Assembly: GCA_016188575.1 (NCBI GenBank)
Contig: JACPHN010000047.1
Span: 1-54,629 of the forward strand
Length of the DNA stretch: 54,629 nucleotides
Direction: 5' to 3'
Source: Candidatus Schekmanbacteria bacterium
GTDB taxonomy: Bacteria; CSSED10-310; JACPHN01
A model generated the notes under the pieces. That model saw nothing but the letters and a program-made list of their open reading frames with translations, did no database searches and was not told where the DNA came from. Shown here piece after piece: positions 44,170 to 53,134 of the stretch (the stretch's first letter is position 1; every line of letters starts with the position of its first letter). The position numbers and the translations under genes are program-made.

Positions 44170-46211
44170 TGCGCCATCCTCACGCGAATCGCGGCCGCGG
44201 TGGGGTGATGGGGATCGAGGCGTTCGGCCCACCGGTGCATCTGCTCCAACGTCGGGATCTCGTGGGTACATTGCGCGCTGTGGGCATCGAGGTGCGCCAG
44301 CATCTGCCCGAGCTCCTCAAAAAAAGCGTCGCGAACGTCGCTCGAGCCCGATTCTGCCGCGATCGCGCAGGCCCGGTCGAGCTTGCCGCGATCGAGTGCC
44401 TTGACGAGGTTGCGCATGGTGCGATGCTGCTGTACTGCGTCGAGGCCCGTGCGCGCGAGCTGATTGGCGGGATCCAGCTCGAGCGCCCGCTGCAGGGCGG
44501 CGACGCTGTCCGCGATGGCCTTGGTGCCTGCCATGTAAGCGACAGCATCGCTGTAGGTGATGACCAGAGAGAGAGCGCGGGCCAGCTCGGGGCGGGGTCG
44601 CTCGCGATAAATGCGATCGAGCAGCGCTTCGTAAACCGCAAGGTGGGACTGCTCCACGGCGTCGCGGGCGAGCGCGACGATGTCGTTCTCGGCGCCGGGT
44701 GCCGCGGCCAGGTAGTCACTCGCGCGATCGTAGAAATCGGGGAGCACCGTGCGCCCGGTATCCATGCAGCACAGGCCGAAAAAGAAGGTGACCTTGTCGC
44801 GCGCGTAGCGCTGGACCTCACTCCCGGCGGCCGCGGGCAGGGACTTGTAGGCGCGCTCGTACTCGCCTTCCTCGAGCAGTAGCATGCTCGCCGCGGCCGT
44901 GGAGTAGAAGGCCGCCGTTTCGAGGAAGCGAAAGTGCGAGGCGAACGCCGCGGCGTGCTTGATCGTGAAGGCCCGCAGGGATTCCTGGTGCGGAGTGCCC
45001 AGCGCGAGGCGGGGCGACAGCAGCGGCAACGGCAGCGAGCTCCCTGCGGTGCCGGCGACGGCGGACAGCTCGGCGAGCACCTGCTTCTCGGCGAGGAATA
45101 CCGCAAGCTCCGCGGCCGCGCCCGGCGCCTGCGCGTCCGCGTGCCGGCGCAGGATAGCCTCGCCCATTTGCACGAGCTCGTTGCGTAGCCACTCCCGGCC
45201 AGCGGGATCGAGAGCGGAGCCCGCAGCGAGCTCGGGTGAGAGCACGGCGCTCAACCAGAAACGCGACAGGGGAGCAACGAAGGTGGCGTCCATCTCGGCG
45301 AGGCGGCGGAACAGCTTGGCGTAGAATGCGAGCCATACCGGATCGCGTTCGCTGGGCTCGGGGTCGAGCAGGGCGGCGATTTCGGCGAAGCGCCCGGCGA
45401 GCCACAGCTCCCGAAAGTGCCCCACGCGGCAGTGGCGGAGCAACGGCCCGAGGCGCTCCGGATCCTCTCCGTAGGCGAGCAGCTCGCGCCCTTCCGCGAG
45501 GAGCTTTCCGAGGTCGCCGGGCGTTGCGGCGCGGGCGTACAGGTCCGCGGTCCACAGCGCCCTGACGGCCATCCGCTGCGCCGCAAGCTCGGGGTCGTCA
45601 CCGGCGATCTGCCGCCACTGGACGAGGCAGTCGGCGTGGCGCCCGAGCCTGGCCAGGGCAAGACCGTACGCGTAGCGGTCCACCTCGGCGAGCTGCGAGA
45701 TGCGCTCCAGGATCGCCAGCGCCTCGCCGTCGCGGCCGGCAGCGAGCAGCGTCTGCGCGGCGACGCGGCGGGAGCTGTCGTCGGCCAGGGCCGCGGCATT
45801 CGCCGCGAACAGCTCCGCGGCGCCGGAGAGGTCCCCAGCCTGCAGCCTGATCCGCGCCAGGTGCGCGCCCTGCTGCCGAGCGAATGCGTCCTCCAGAGCC
45901 GCGCAGCGCTCGCCGACCGCGGCGTCCTCCGGCAGCAGCGCGTGCGCTTCCGCGAGCGCCGCACGGGCCTCCTCCACCTTCCCGGCACTCTGCAGGCGCC
46001 GCGCGTTCTTGACCAGCCGATCCGCCGTCTCCTTGCGGATTTCGCGATCGCAAAGCGCGATCTTCGCGGTCAGCTCCGCGCCTGCTCCCAGACGTTCCGC
46101 CTCCTTGAAGCCGCGGAGCGCCAGCAGAAAGTTCCCTCGCGCCAGCATCTGCTCGGCGCGGGCGATCACCTCGCCGGCACTTGTATGAGTTGGCTTGTTC
46201 TTCTTGCTCAT
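44154..46211 (-). CDS. Large TPR-like protein of the Hsp70 operon
   Basis: 685 aa, almost wholly helical. TPR-like units are clear at both ends (ARGNFLLALRGFKEAERLG, AGKVEEARAALAEAHALLP; AALQRALELDPANQLARTG). There is no signal peptide or membrane segment. The start overlaps the zinc-ribbon/LysM gene (ATGA). TPR proteins commonly dock Hsp70 or client proteins, so a co-chaperone or client-adaptor role is inferred. Confidence 0.8.
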   Translation of the reverse strand: MSKKNKPTHTSAGEVIARAEQMLARGNFLLALRGFKEAERLGAGAELTAKIALCDREIRKETADRLVKNARRLQSAGKVEEARAALAEAHALLPEDAAVGERCAALEDAFARQQGAHLARIRLQAGDLSGAAELFAANAAALADDSSRRVAAQTLLAAGRDGEALAILERISQLAEVDRYAYGLALARLGRHADCLVQWRQIAGDDPELAAQRMAVRALWTADLYARAATPGDLGKLLAEGRELLAYGEDPERLGPLLRHCRVGHFRELWLAGRFAEIAALLDPEPSERDPVWLAFYAKLFRRLAEMDATFVAPLSRFWLSAVLSPELAAGSALDPAGREWLRNELVQMGEAILRRHADAQAPGAAAELAVFLAEKQVLAELSAVAGTAGSSLPLPLLSPRLALGTPHQESLRAFTIKHAAAFASHFRFLETAAFYSTAAASMLLLEEGEYERAYKSLPAAAGSEVQRYARDKVTFFFGLCCMDTGRTVLPDFYDRASDYLAAAPGAENDIVALARDAVEQSHLAVYEALLDRIYRERPRPELARALSLVITYSDAVAYMAGTKAIADSVAALQRALELDPANQLARTGLDAVQQHRTMRNLVKALDRGKLDRACAIAAESGSSDVRDAFFEELGQMLAHLDAHSAQCTHEIPTLEQMHRWAERLDPHHPTAAAIRVRMAQCRKW

Positions 46212-47077
46212 GGCATCTCGATGTCGATGCGTTGATCGCGGTTTTCAGGCCACGCCGCGCGCAGCTCCGCGGTCCGGCGGGCCACGTCGTCCGCGCGGAA
46301 AAAGCGCGCCGCCACGCGCTCAGGAGTGTCGTCAGGCCGGAGCGCAAAACGGCAGGTCAGCCGCGGGCCGGTGACGCGGCAGAGCTCCGCATAGACGGCG
46401 GCGGCGCGCCGCCGATCGGTCAGAATACGCAGGCTCACGCCGGTGCCGATGTCATAGATTCCCGCTTCCGGGCTGAGCGCGAGCAGCACGGGATAATATC
46501 GGCCATGGCCATAGAAGCGCTCGGCGATTTCCCAGAGCGTATCGTCCTCCCGGGCGTCGTAGGCCAGGGTAGCGGGCGGGGCGGAATCGCCCGCGGCGGC
46601 GGCGGTGACAGTGGTAGCAGGGGTGGCGGCGGCGTCCGGCGCCGGGGCAGGGACCGCCGGCGCGACAGGCACGAGCTCAGGCAGGGTCGCGGTTGGCGGC
46701 GCGACCGGCGAGGCAGTGGGGGCTGACACGAGCTCCGGCGGTGGTGGCACCGAAAGTCTGCGCACGTCGCTACCCAGACGCTCGACGCTGTCCTCGAGCC
46801 GGACCAGCGCCATGCCAAGCTCGGAAAGCTGTGCCGACGTCACCGCGCGGACCTGCCACAATCCGACCGCGAGCGCGAGCGCCAGGACCGCGCTCAGCGC
46901 CGCCAGCATCAGCGTCTGACGCCCGCCCGCCGGCGGCAACAAGGTGCCGGTCGCGCTTTCCGGCAAGGCCTCCAACAGGCGAAAGCACGTCCACTCCGCG
47001 TTGCACTGCGGGCAGTGGTCCCGGCCGGCGTCGTCGCACTCGCGCCCACAGACCGGGCATGCGGTGAGCAGCGCCAC
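46208..47077 (-). CDS. Zinc-ribbon, single-membrane-span, LysM-like protein
   Basis: 289 aa from a GTG start 3 bp past the Hsp70 stop. An N-terminal zinc ribbon (C7, C10, C22, C25) is followed by a membrane helix (about 54-74), a short helical stretch, a Pro/Ala/Thr-rich linker (about 108-165), and a LysM-like domain (DDTLWEIAERFYGHGRYYPVLLAL) ending in a strand-rich region. The ribbon would be cytoplasmic and the LysM domain would touch peptidoglycan. The ribbon resembles the one inside the neighbouring Hsp70, suggesting a membrane tether for the chaperone. Confidence 0.75.
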   Translation of the reverse strand: MALLTACPVCGRECDDAGRDHCPQCNAEWTCFRLLEALPESATGTLLPPAGGRQTLMLAALSAVLALALAVGLWQVRAVTSAQLSELGMALVRLEDSVERLGSDVRRLSVPPPPELVSAPTASPVAPPTATLPELVPVAPAVPAPAPDAAATPATTVTAAAAGDSAPPATLAYDAREDDTLWEIAERFYGHGRYYPVLLALSPEAGIYDIGTGVSLRILTDRRRAAAVYAELCRVTGPRLTCRFALRPDDTPERVAARFFRADDVARRTAELRAAWPENRDQRIDIEMP

Positions 47078-47080
47078 GAT

Positions 47081-49435
47081 CTACCGTTCCCTGATGTCCT
47101 TGTGGATCGTCCGGGTGGCGGTGTAATCGGTGTCCAGTGCGTCATCGGCCTCGTGGAGCGCCTTCTTGAGCAGCTCGGTGAGCTCGTTCTCGTTCACGCC
47201 TGGACGCAACAGCATGTCCATGATTTCCGCAAGGGAGCGGTCAAGGCGATCGGAGCGGGCGGGATCGCTATCCGCATAGACCTCCACCGCCCTCTGAATC
47301 TGCAGAATGTAGTTGGCGACGCCAAAGTGGTCGTCTATGGCGTCGTGTAGGGCGTGGATAGCGGCCGCCGTGATGTCGTAGTCGCCTTCGTCCTCCGCCG
47401 TGCGCAGCTCCGCGATGCGCTGCCGCACGACGCGGTGCCCTTCCGGCGCGATGAGATCGCCGAACTCGTCAAGGCCGTGCTCCGCGTAGAAAATGGAGGG
47501 GCCGCACGTTTGGTCCGCCGCGGCGAGCCGGCTGGCAGTTTCGAGGTAGCGCGCGGTCTTCTGAAAAAGCTGCTCGTCGAGCTGCCCGGTATTCGGATCG
47601 AGAAGCTCATGGATGGCGTTGACGGCGGAGACCACGTGGCGCTCGATGTCGGTCATGACGTACTGCGAGTATCGCTCCTTGTTGGCCCGGTCGATGAGCG
47701 CTTCGAGCTCGAGCAGGAGCTTCTCGTCGCCGCTGCCGCGCGACAGCGTCTTGGTGATCGCGATTTCGGGATGCTCGCGCAGGGCGGCGGAAACTTCCAG
47801 GATGTTGTCGCTGTCGACGCGCAGCGCGATCTCCACGTGCCGCGGCTGCTCGGCGGCCGCCAGGTCCTCATCGGCGGTGTCGTCCGCGGCGTCCTCGTCC
47901 GCGCCGGCGGAAAACGCCAACCACAGGTCGCCCACCGGCTCTTCCACGTCATTGACCACGTTTACGAACTTCAGATGGGCGAGCTGTTGCTCGGCGTGGA
48001 CGGTTTCGAAGACGGCGCTGGTCTCGCAGGGAAGGGGCGACCCTTTTTCGATGAGCAGCTTGCGCTCGCCGTTTTGCAGGTAGATGTAGTAGTCGTGCGC
48101 GGCCGAGTGAACGATGTCGAAGACGCCCTTTTCGATGACGTGGCGCTCGAGGTCGAAATCGCAGCGCTGGCAGCGGGTTTCGGACTGCTTGACGGCGGTG
48201 CCGCAGCCGGGGCATTCGTAGGTATCGGCAAGCCGATGGCTGAGGATGGCGGCGCCTTCGGCGACGGCGAGCATGGGCCGCGGATGCACCATGACCTTTT
48301 CCGCGCCGAATTCGCCCTGCACGGCAGCGACGATGCTGGGCACGAGCGACGAACCGCCGACCATGAGCACCTGGTCGATGAGATCCGGCGTCAGGCACAA
48401 GCTTTGCAGGAGATCCCGAGTGAGCTTGACGGTGCGCTCGGCGATCGGCGCCACGAGCCGGTCGAGCTCGGCTCTGGAGAATTCGACCTCGACGTCGAGC
48501 TCCTCGCCGTCGCGGTCCGTCAAGGCGCCGAGGATGTCGACGACGACCCGGTCGCGGCTGCTGAGCGCGATCTTGGCCTCCTCGGCCTTCTCCGCCAACT
48601 GCCCGAGAAAGCGGTAGCGGCGCGCCACCGGCTGCTCGGCGATGAGCGCGCGGAGGTCGTCGAGCTCGTGCGCCGCCGCGGTTTCGCGCAGCACGTGCTC
48701 GGCAACGAGGCGGTCGATGTCGGCGCCGCCCAACCACATGTCGCCTCCCTTGCCCTGCTCGAGGACTTGCCCGCCGCTGATCATCAGCACCGACAGGTCG
48801 AACGTACCGCCACCCAGGTCGAATACCATCACCGTCCGGGAGTCCTCGGGCGCGAGCTCATCGACGCCGAAGCAGATCGCCGCCGCCGTCGGCTCGGGCA
48901 GGAGCCGCTGCACTTTCAGCCCCGCCAGGGCCGCGGCCAGGCGCGTGGCGTGCTTCTGCTTGTCGTTGAAGTAGGCCGGGACCGTGATCACGCACAGCTC
49001 GATCCTGTCGCCGAGCTGCGCCTCGGCGTCCGCGCGGATTTTGTCCAGAATCTTCGCGGAGATCTCCTCGGGCGTGAGCTGGTCACCGTGCAGGTTGATC
49101 GCCAGCGAATGGACGCTGCCGCGCTCGTGGCGCTCGATCCGGTAGGGCACGCGCGCCTCGGCGATGATCTGCTGCACCTCGGGGCTGTCGAAGGGCCTGC
49201 CGATGAGGCGTTTGACCGCGACAACCGTGTTCTCCGGGTCCTGTTTGCGCCACGCGAGCGCGTCGCGACCGACGACGAGCCGCGGTTTCGCGGGCGGCTC
49301 GCCGGCTTTTTGGCTGCACACGCAGGACGGCGTCAGCAGCTCGCCCTCGGCGTTTTTGAGGATTTCGGTACCCAGGATCTTGATGGCGGCTACCGAGTTT
49401 GTCGTTCCGAGGTCGATGCCGATCGACTTGGCCAT
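47081..49435 (-). CDS. Hsp70-family chaperone with internal zinc ribbon
   Basis: 784 aa. The ATPase domain (1-405) carries phosphate-1 GIDLGTTNSV (6-15), phosphate-2 VFDLGGGTFDLSV (204-216) and the adenosine motif VLMVGGSSLVPSI (356-368), so it should bind ATP. Where DnaK has a short hydrophobic linker, there is a four-Cys zinc ribbon (C408, C411, C422, C425). A divergent beta substrate-binding domain (about 430-560) and a long helical C-terminus (about 560-784) follow; a DnaK-like lid tail is absent. It heads a five-gene operon with co-chaperone-like genes and is a second, specialised Hsp70, not housekeeping DnaK. Confidence 0.92.
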   Translation of the reverse strand: MAKSIGIDLGTTNSVAAIKILGTEILKNAEGELLTPSCVCSQKAGEPPAKPRLVVGRDALAWRKQDPENTVVAVKRLIGRPFDSPEVQQIIAEARVPYRIERHERGSVHSLAINLHGDQLTPEEISAKILDKIRADAEAQLGDRIELCVITVPAYFNDKQKHATRLAAALAGLKVQRLLPEPTAAAICFGVDELAPEDSRTVMVFDLGGGTFDLSVLMISGGQVLEQGKGGDMWLGGADIDRLVAEHVLRETAAAHELDDLRALIAEQPVARRYRFLGQLAEKAEEAKIALSSRDRVVVDILGALTDRDGEELDVEVEFSRAELDRLVAPIAERTVKLTRDLLQSLCLTPDLIDQVLMVGGSSLVPSIVAAVQGEFGAEKVMVHPRPMLAVAEGAAILSHRLADTYECPGCGTAVKQSETRCQRCDFDLERHVIEKGVFDIVHSAAHDYYIYLQNGERKLLIEKGSPLPCETSAVFETVHAEQQLAHLKFVNVVNDVEEPVGDLWLAFSAGADEDAADDTADEDLAAAEQPRHVEIALRVDSDNILEVSAALREHPEIAITKTLSRGSGDEKLLLELEALIDRANKERYSQYVMTDIERHVVSAVNAIHELLDPNTGQLDEQLFQKTARYLETASRLAAADQTCGPSIFYAEHGLDEFGDLIAPEGHRVVRQRIAELRTAEDEGDYDITAAAIHALHDAIDDHFGVANYILQIQRAVEVYADSDPARSDRLDRSLAEIMDMLLRPGVNENELTELLKKALHEADDALDTDYTATRTIHKDIRER

Positions 49436-49680
49436 GAGCGTGGTCCTGAGGCTGGGGTCGTGGAGGAAACTTTGCGCGGGAGAGTATCAGATTTGGCGAC
49501 GTCTGGCAATCCTGTGGCGTCTCGCCCTGATCTTCGCGCGCAGGCGGAGGGAGGGACGGAGCGGTGCGGCGTCGCGCGGATCGCGCATTGCAATTCGCGG
49601 CGCGGCGTCACCACAATTGGGCTATCTCCCCAGGGCGGCGGCAGGGGTGCGGCGAGTGCACGTAAAGGTCGGAGCGGGCA

Positions 49681-51777
49681 ATGAGCGGTGAAGACGAAGG
49701 GGGCGAATGGCTGGAGCAAGTGCGGCGCGCCCGGGACGCGTGGGAAGCGGGCGACGCGGCGGCGGCGCGGGAGCTGGTGGCGCGCGAGGACATGCTGGAG
49801 CGGCGGGATCCGGCGCTGCACATGGCGCTCGGCGCGCTGGCCGAGGAGATCGGCGAGCTTGGGCGCGCGGTGCGCGAATACAACCTGGTGGTTCGGGACG
49901 ATCCGGACAGTGTGGAGGCGTGGCGGCGGCTCGGGCAGTTGCGCGCCGACCACGGGCAGCTCGATCGCGCCGTGCGCTGCTACGAGCGTCTGCTGGCGCT
50001 GGCGCCGGAGGATGCCGAGGCCACCATGCACCTGGCGCGGTGGCAGCGGGATCGCGGCCATCCGGACGAGGCGCAGGACGTGCTCGCCGCGGCACACGGG
50101 CGCACCGCCGACCAGCGCCTCGGCGAGGCGCTGAGCCGCGCCCGCCGCGAGGCGCGAAACCCGGCCGCCGAGACCGACCCTCCGGCCGCCGGCGCACCCG
50201 CTGGGGCGATGCCCACCGAAGGAGACGCCATCAACTTCTGCACGCTGTTCGGCGGGCGCGAGGGCGTCTACGCCCGCCAGTGGGCGGCGCCGGGCGGGGC
50301 GACGGGGTACACGCCGGTGAGCGAGCCGTTCACGCCGGCGGTGGCGATGCAACACCTCTCGGGAAACATCACCGTCGGGATCTACCCGGTGCGCCTCGAC
50401 CGCACGGTGAACTTTCTCGCCTTCGACCTGGACGCGGCGAAATACGCGCGCACCGGCGCCGGGGAGAGCGGTCGCGCGCGGGCTCGGCTCGACGCGCTGA
50501 CGCACGCGGCGGCGGTGGCCATCGCCGAGCGCGCGGCGGCCTTCGATCTGCCCAGTGTCCTCGAGGATTCCGGCCAGAAGGGCCGCCACGTCTGGATGCT
50601 GTTCGCTTCCCCGATCCCGGCGCTTGCGGCGCGCCGCCTCGGACGCCTCATCCTCGACGGCCTCACCGGCCTGCCGGCGGAAATCACCGTCGAGCTGTTC
50701 CCCAAGCAGTCGACGGTCCCACACGGCGGGCTCGGCAATCTCATCAAGCTGCCACTGTCGATCCATCGCCGCAGCGGCCGGCCGTCGCGGTTCTTGCGCC
50801 AGGACGGCACCGTGGTCCCGGACCCGTGCGCGCTGCTCGCCGCCGCTCCCACCGTGCGCCGCGACGACGTCTTGCGCATCCTCGAGCGATACGCGCCGGG
50901 TTCGGGCGACCCGCGAGCGCAGCCGGGGCACAGCGGCGGCGGCAAGATTCACCCCCTTCCGGGCGTATCCCTTTCCGGCGCAGCCGATGGCGAGCACGAC
51001 GTCACGGCCGAGGACGTCGCGACCTTGCCTGCCGGCCTCGCCGAACGCGCCCCCTACGACCTCGACCAGGACCAGGAGGCGCTCTGGCTCCGCCAGCGCT
51101 GCCCGGTGCTCAACGAGATCATTCGCCGCGCCGAAACCGCCTCCTCGCTGACTGCCGACGAGCGCGTCGTGCTCACCTATACCCTCGGCCACGCCACGCG
51201 CGGCGCCGAAATGGTCAACGCCGTGCTCGCCCGCACGCTCTCCGTCCAGGAAAGCGACTTCCTCAAATCCCGGCTACGCGGCAACCCGATGAGCTGCCCG
51301 AAGATCCGCTCGCGCGTGAGCGCCATCAGCGGCGCCGTCGACTGCAACTGCCGCTTCGACCTCTCCAACGCGACCTACCCGACGCCGCTGTTGCACCTCT
51401 CCGAGCTGCGCGCCGAGCGCCAGGCGGGCGGCGATGCCGTGCGCCTGACGCGGTTCCAGCTCGAAAACCTCGTCGGCGAGCTCATCAAGATCAAGAGCGA
51501 GCAACGTCGCATGCAGCGGTTGCAGCAGAGCCTCGAGGAGCGCCTGCGCGCGTTCATGGAAGAACAGGCGATCACCGAGCTCGTCACGCGGCACGGCCTG
51601 CTGCGGCGAGACGAGACCGGCACCTTCACGGTAACCTTGCCCGGAGGACAGGAGCGACAAACGGATGGCGGTGCTGTACGTGACGGAGCAGGGCGCGCGG
51701 GTCAACCGGAAGTCCGAGCGGCTGCTGATCTCGAAGGCGGGCGTGCTGCTGCGCCAGGAACCGCTGGCCAAGGTTGA
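49681..51777 (+). CDS. TPR-fused primase-polymerase, CRISPR-associated (CAPP-like)
   Basis: 698 aa. Residues about 15-140 are TPR-like. Residues about 180-400 form an archaeo-eukaryotic-type primase domain: catalytic Asp pair D249/D251 (FLAFDLDAAK), the SGQKGRH motif (297-303) and a third acidic/basic segment (VELFPKQ, GNLIKLPLSIHRRSG). A C-terminal four-Cys set (C484, C539, C555, C557) fits a primase C-terminal metal or Fe-S site. GGAG precedes the ATG. It overlaps cas1 by 113 bp; the last 37 or so residues are encoded out of frame with cas1. CRISPR-associated primase-polymerases near cas1/cas2 are known and are proposed to fill or extend spacer DNA during adaptation. Confidence 0.85.
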   Translation: MSGEDEGGEWLEQVRRARDAWEAGDAAAARELVAREDMLERRDPALHMALGALAEEIGELGRAVREYNLVVRDDPDSVEAWRRLGQLRADHGQLDRAVRCYERLLALAPEDAEATMHLARWQRDRGHPDEAQDVLAAAHGRTADQRLGEALSRARREARNPAAETDPPAAGAPAGAMPTEGDAINFCTLFGGREGVYARQWAAPGGATGYTPVSEPFTPAVAMQHLSGNITVGIYPVRLDRTVNFLAFDLDAAKYARTGAGESGRARARLDALTHAAAVAIAERAAAFDLPSVLEDSGQKGRHVWMLFASPIPALAARRLGRLILDGLTGLPAEITVELFPKQSTVPHGGLGNLIKLPLSIHRRSGRPSRFLRQDGTVVPDPCALLAAAPTVRRDDVLRILERYAPGSGDPRAQPGHSGGGKIHPLPGVSLSGAADGEHDVTAEDVATLPAGLAERAPYDLDQDQEALWLRQRCPVLNEIIRRAETASSLTADERVVLTYTLGHATRGAEMVNAVLARTLSVQESDFLKSRLRGNPMSCPKIRSRVSAISGAVDCNCRFDLSNATYPTPLLHLSELRAERQAGGDAVRLTRFQLENLVGELIKIKSEQRRMQRLQQSLEERLRAFMEEQAITELVTRHGLLRRDETGTFTVTLPGGQERQTDGGAVRDGAGRAGQPEVRAAADLEGGRAAAPGTAGQG

Positions 51778-52831
51778 GCAGCTCGTGCTGCTCGGCAGCG
51801 TGCAAATCACCAACGCCGCGCTCCGCGTCTGTTTGCGGCGCGGCATCGACGTGGCGCTGCTGACCATGGGGGGGAAGTTCCTGGGTTCGCTGACCTCGGG
51901 CGCGAGCCCGCACGTGACGCTGCGGCGGGACCAGTTCCGGCTGCTCGACGACGAGGCCCGCGCGCTCGCCCTGGCGCGCCGTTTCGTGGCCGGCAAGATC
52001 GCCAACCAGCGCGCGCTGCTCGGGCGCTACCAGCGCTCGCGGCAGAGCGAATCGCTGGCGCGGGCGCTGGTTTTCCTGCGGCTCACGGGCGAACGGCTCG
52101 CCGGCTGCCGCACCGTGGACGAGGTGCGCGGCTTTGAAGGACGCGCGTCGGCCGCCTACTTCGAGGTCTTCGGCGAGCTCATCGACGCCCCGGACATGGC
52201 GTTTCACACGCGGCAGCGGCGGCCGCCGCCCGACCCGGTCAACGTGCTGCTGTCCTTCGGATACACGATGTTGACCAACGCGATGCACGGGGTTGTCGCG
52301 CTGGCGGGTCTCGACCCGCACTTCGGAGCGCTGCACGCGCTCGAGCGCGGCCGCGCCTCCCTGGTGCTCGACCTCATCGAGGAGCTCCGCCCCGTCATCG
52401 TCGACACGACCGTGCTGCGCGCGATCAACACGCGCATGATTACTCGCCGCGACTTCGAGGACGCCCTGGAGTCGGACGAGGACGAGGAAGAAGACGAGCT
52501 TCCCGAGCTGCTCGCCGAGGTCGTGCGCGAGCCGGACGCCGAGGCGGACGGCGTGGCGGATGGCGGCGGTGGTAGTGGCGGCGAGCCCGCCGGCACCGGC
52601 GGCGACGCGCGGGGCACCGGGCCGCGACCGCAGCGGCGGCAAGTGATCTTCACGCCCGCCGGCGTCCGCAAGTGGGTGTCAGCGGTGGAGCAACGCATGC
52701 TCGTGCGCGCGGTCTATTCGCCGCGCGACGAGTCGCTGACGTATCGACAGATCATGCGGGAACAGGTCTACCGGCTCGCCCGCCACGTGCGCGGCGAGGA
52801 CGAATACGAACCGTACGAGTGGCGCTGGTGA
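51665..52831 (+). CDS. cas1: CRISPR-associated integrase Cas1
   Basis: 388 aa. The metal-binding triad is E158 (GFEGRASAAYF), H224 (FGALHALERGRASL) and E239 (LDLIEELRP), with the LLSFGYTMLTNAMHG helix. It forms the integrase complex with Cas2 and inserts spacers next to the leader. An acidic then Gly-rich segment (about 270-326, with DEDEEEDELPELL and GGGGSGGEP) interrupts the C-terminal helical domain and makes it longer than typical Cas1 (about 300-340). The ATG has GGAG about ten bases upstream inside the primase gene. Confidence 0.96.
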   Translation: MAVLYVTEQGARVNRKSERLLISKAGVLLRQEPLAKVEQLVLLGSVQITNAALRVCLRRGIDVALLTMGGKFLGSLTSGASPHVTLRRDQFRLLDDEARALALARRFVAGKIANQRALLGRYQRSRQSESLARALVFLRLTGERLAGCRTVDEVRGFEGRASAAYFEVFGELIDAPDMAFHTRQRRPPPDPVNVLLSFGYTMLTNAMHGVVALAGLDPHFGALHALERGRASLVLDLIEELRPVIVDTTVLRAINTRMITRRDFEDALESDEDEEEDELPELLAEVVREPDAEADGVADGGGGSGGEPAGTGGDARGTGPRPQRRQVIFTPAGVRKWVSAVEQRMLVRAVYSPRDESLTYRQIMREQVYRLARHVRGEDEYEPYEWRW

Positions 52832-52870
52832 ACCCAAATCGCCCCCCGATCGACGCGAGGCCGGCAAGCT

Positions 52871-52978
52871 CATCCATTCGTCACCCGGTCCGAAACCCCG
52901 CCCTTCAGGGCGGATTCGCCGCGGAACCCCGGCCTGAAGGCCGGGGTTTCAGCGGTGGTTTGGGCGGGGTCCAAACCC
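52871..52978. repeat. 108-bp palindrome-rich repeat, copy 2, in the cas1-cas2 gap
   Basis: Same orientation and nearly the same sequence as 10443-10550. Hairpins CCCCGGCCTGAAGGCCGGGG and CCGCCCTTCAGGGCGG are preserved, and a third, GCCGGCCTGAAGGCCGGC, follows at about 52992-53009. The 303-bp gap holds no other recognisable feature. Confidence 0.85.
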
Positions 52979-53134
52979 CGCCCAAACATGTCGCCGGCCT
53001 GAAGGCCGGCATCCATATTGGTCGATACAGGCGCGATCCCGGCTTTCCCCGGGAGGCATCGAGAGCGGGTGCGACCTCGCCTGGCCCCAGGTTTGCGGGC
53101 GATTTGCGGTGAAGTCGCCGCGAGGAGAGTAGTC

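Noticed and set aside
47354-49684. 776-aa open frame on the plus strand
   Set aside because: Entirely antisense to the Hsp70 gene; composition is that of a GC-rich shadow frame and it has no recognisable domain.
49390-51192. 600-aa open frame on the minus strand
   Set aside because: Antisense to the primase-polymerase gene, with no conserved motif.
53018-53134. N-terminal extension of Cas2
   Set aside because: A good ribosome site precedes the GTG at 53135, and the Cas2 fold begins there; the upstream codons are repeat-adjacent noncoding DNA.
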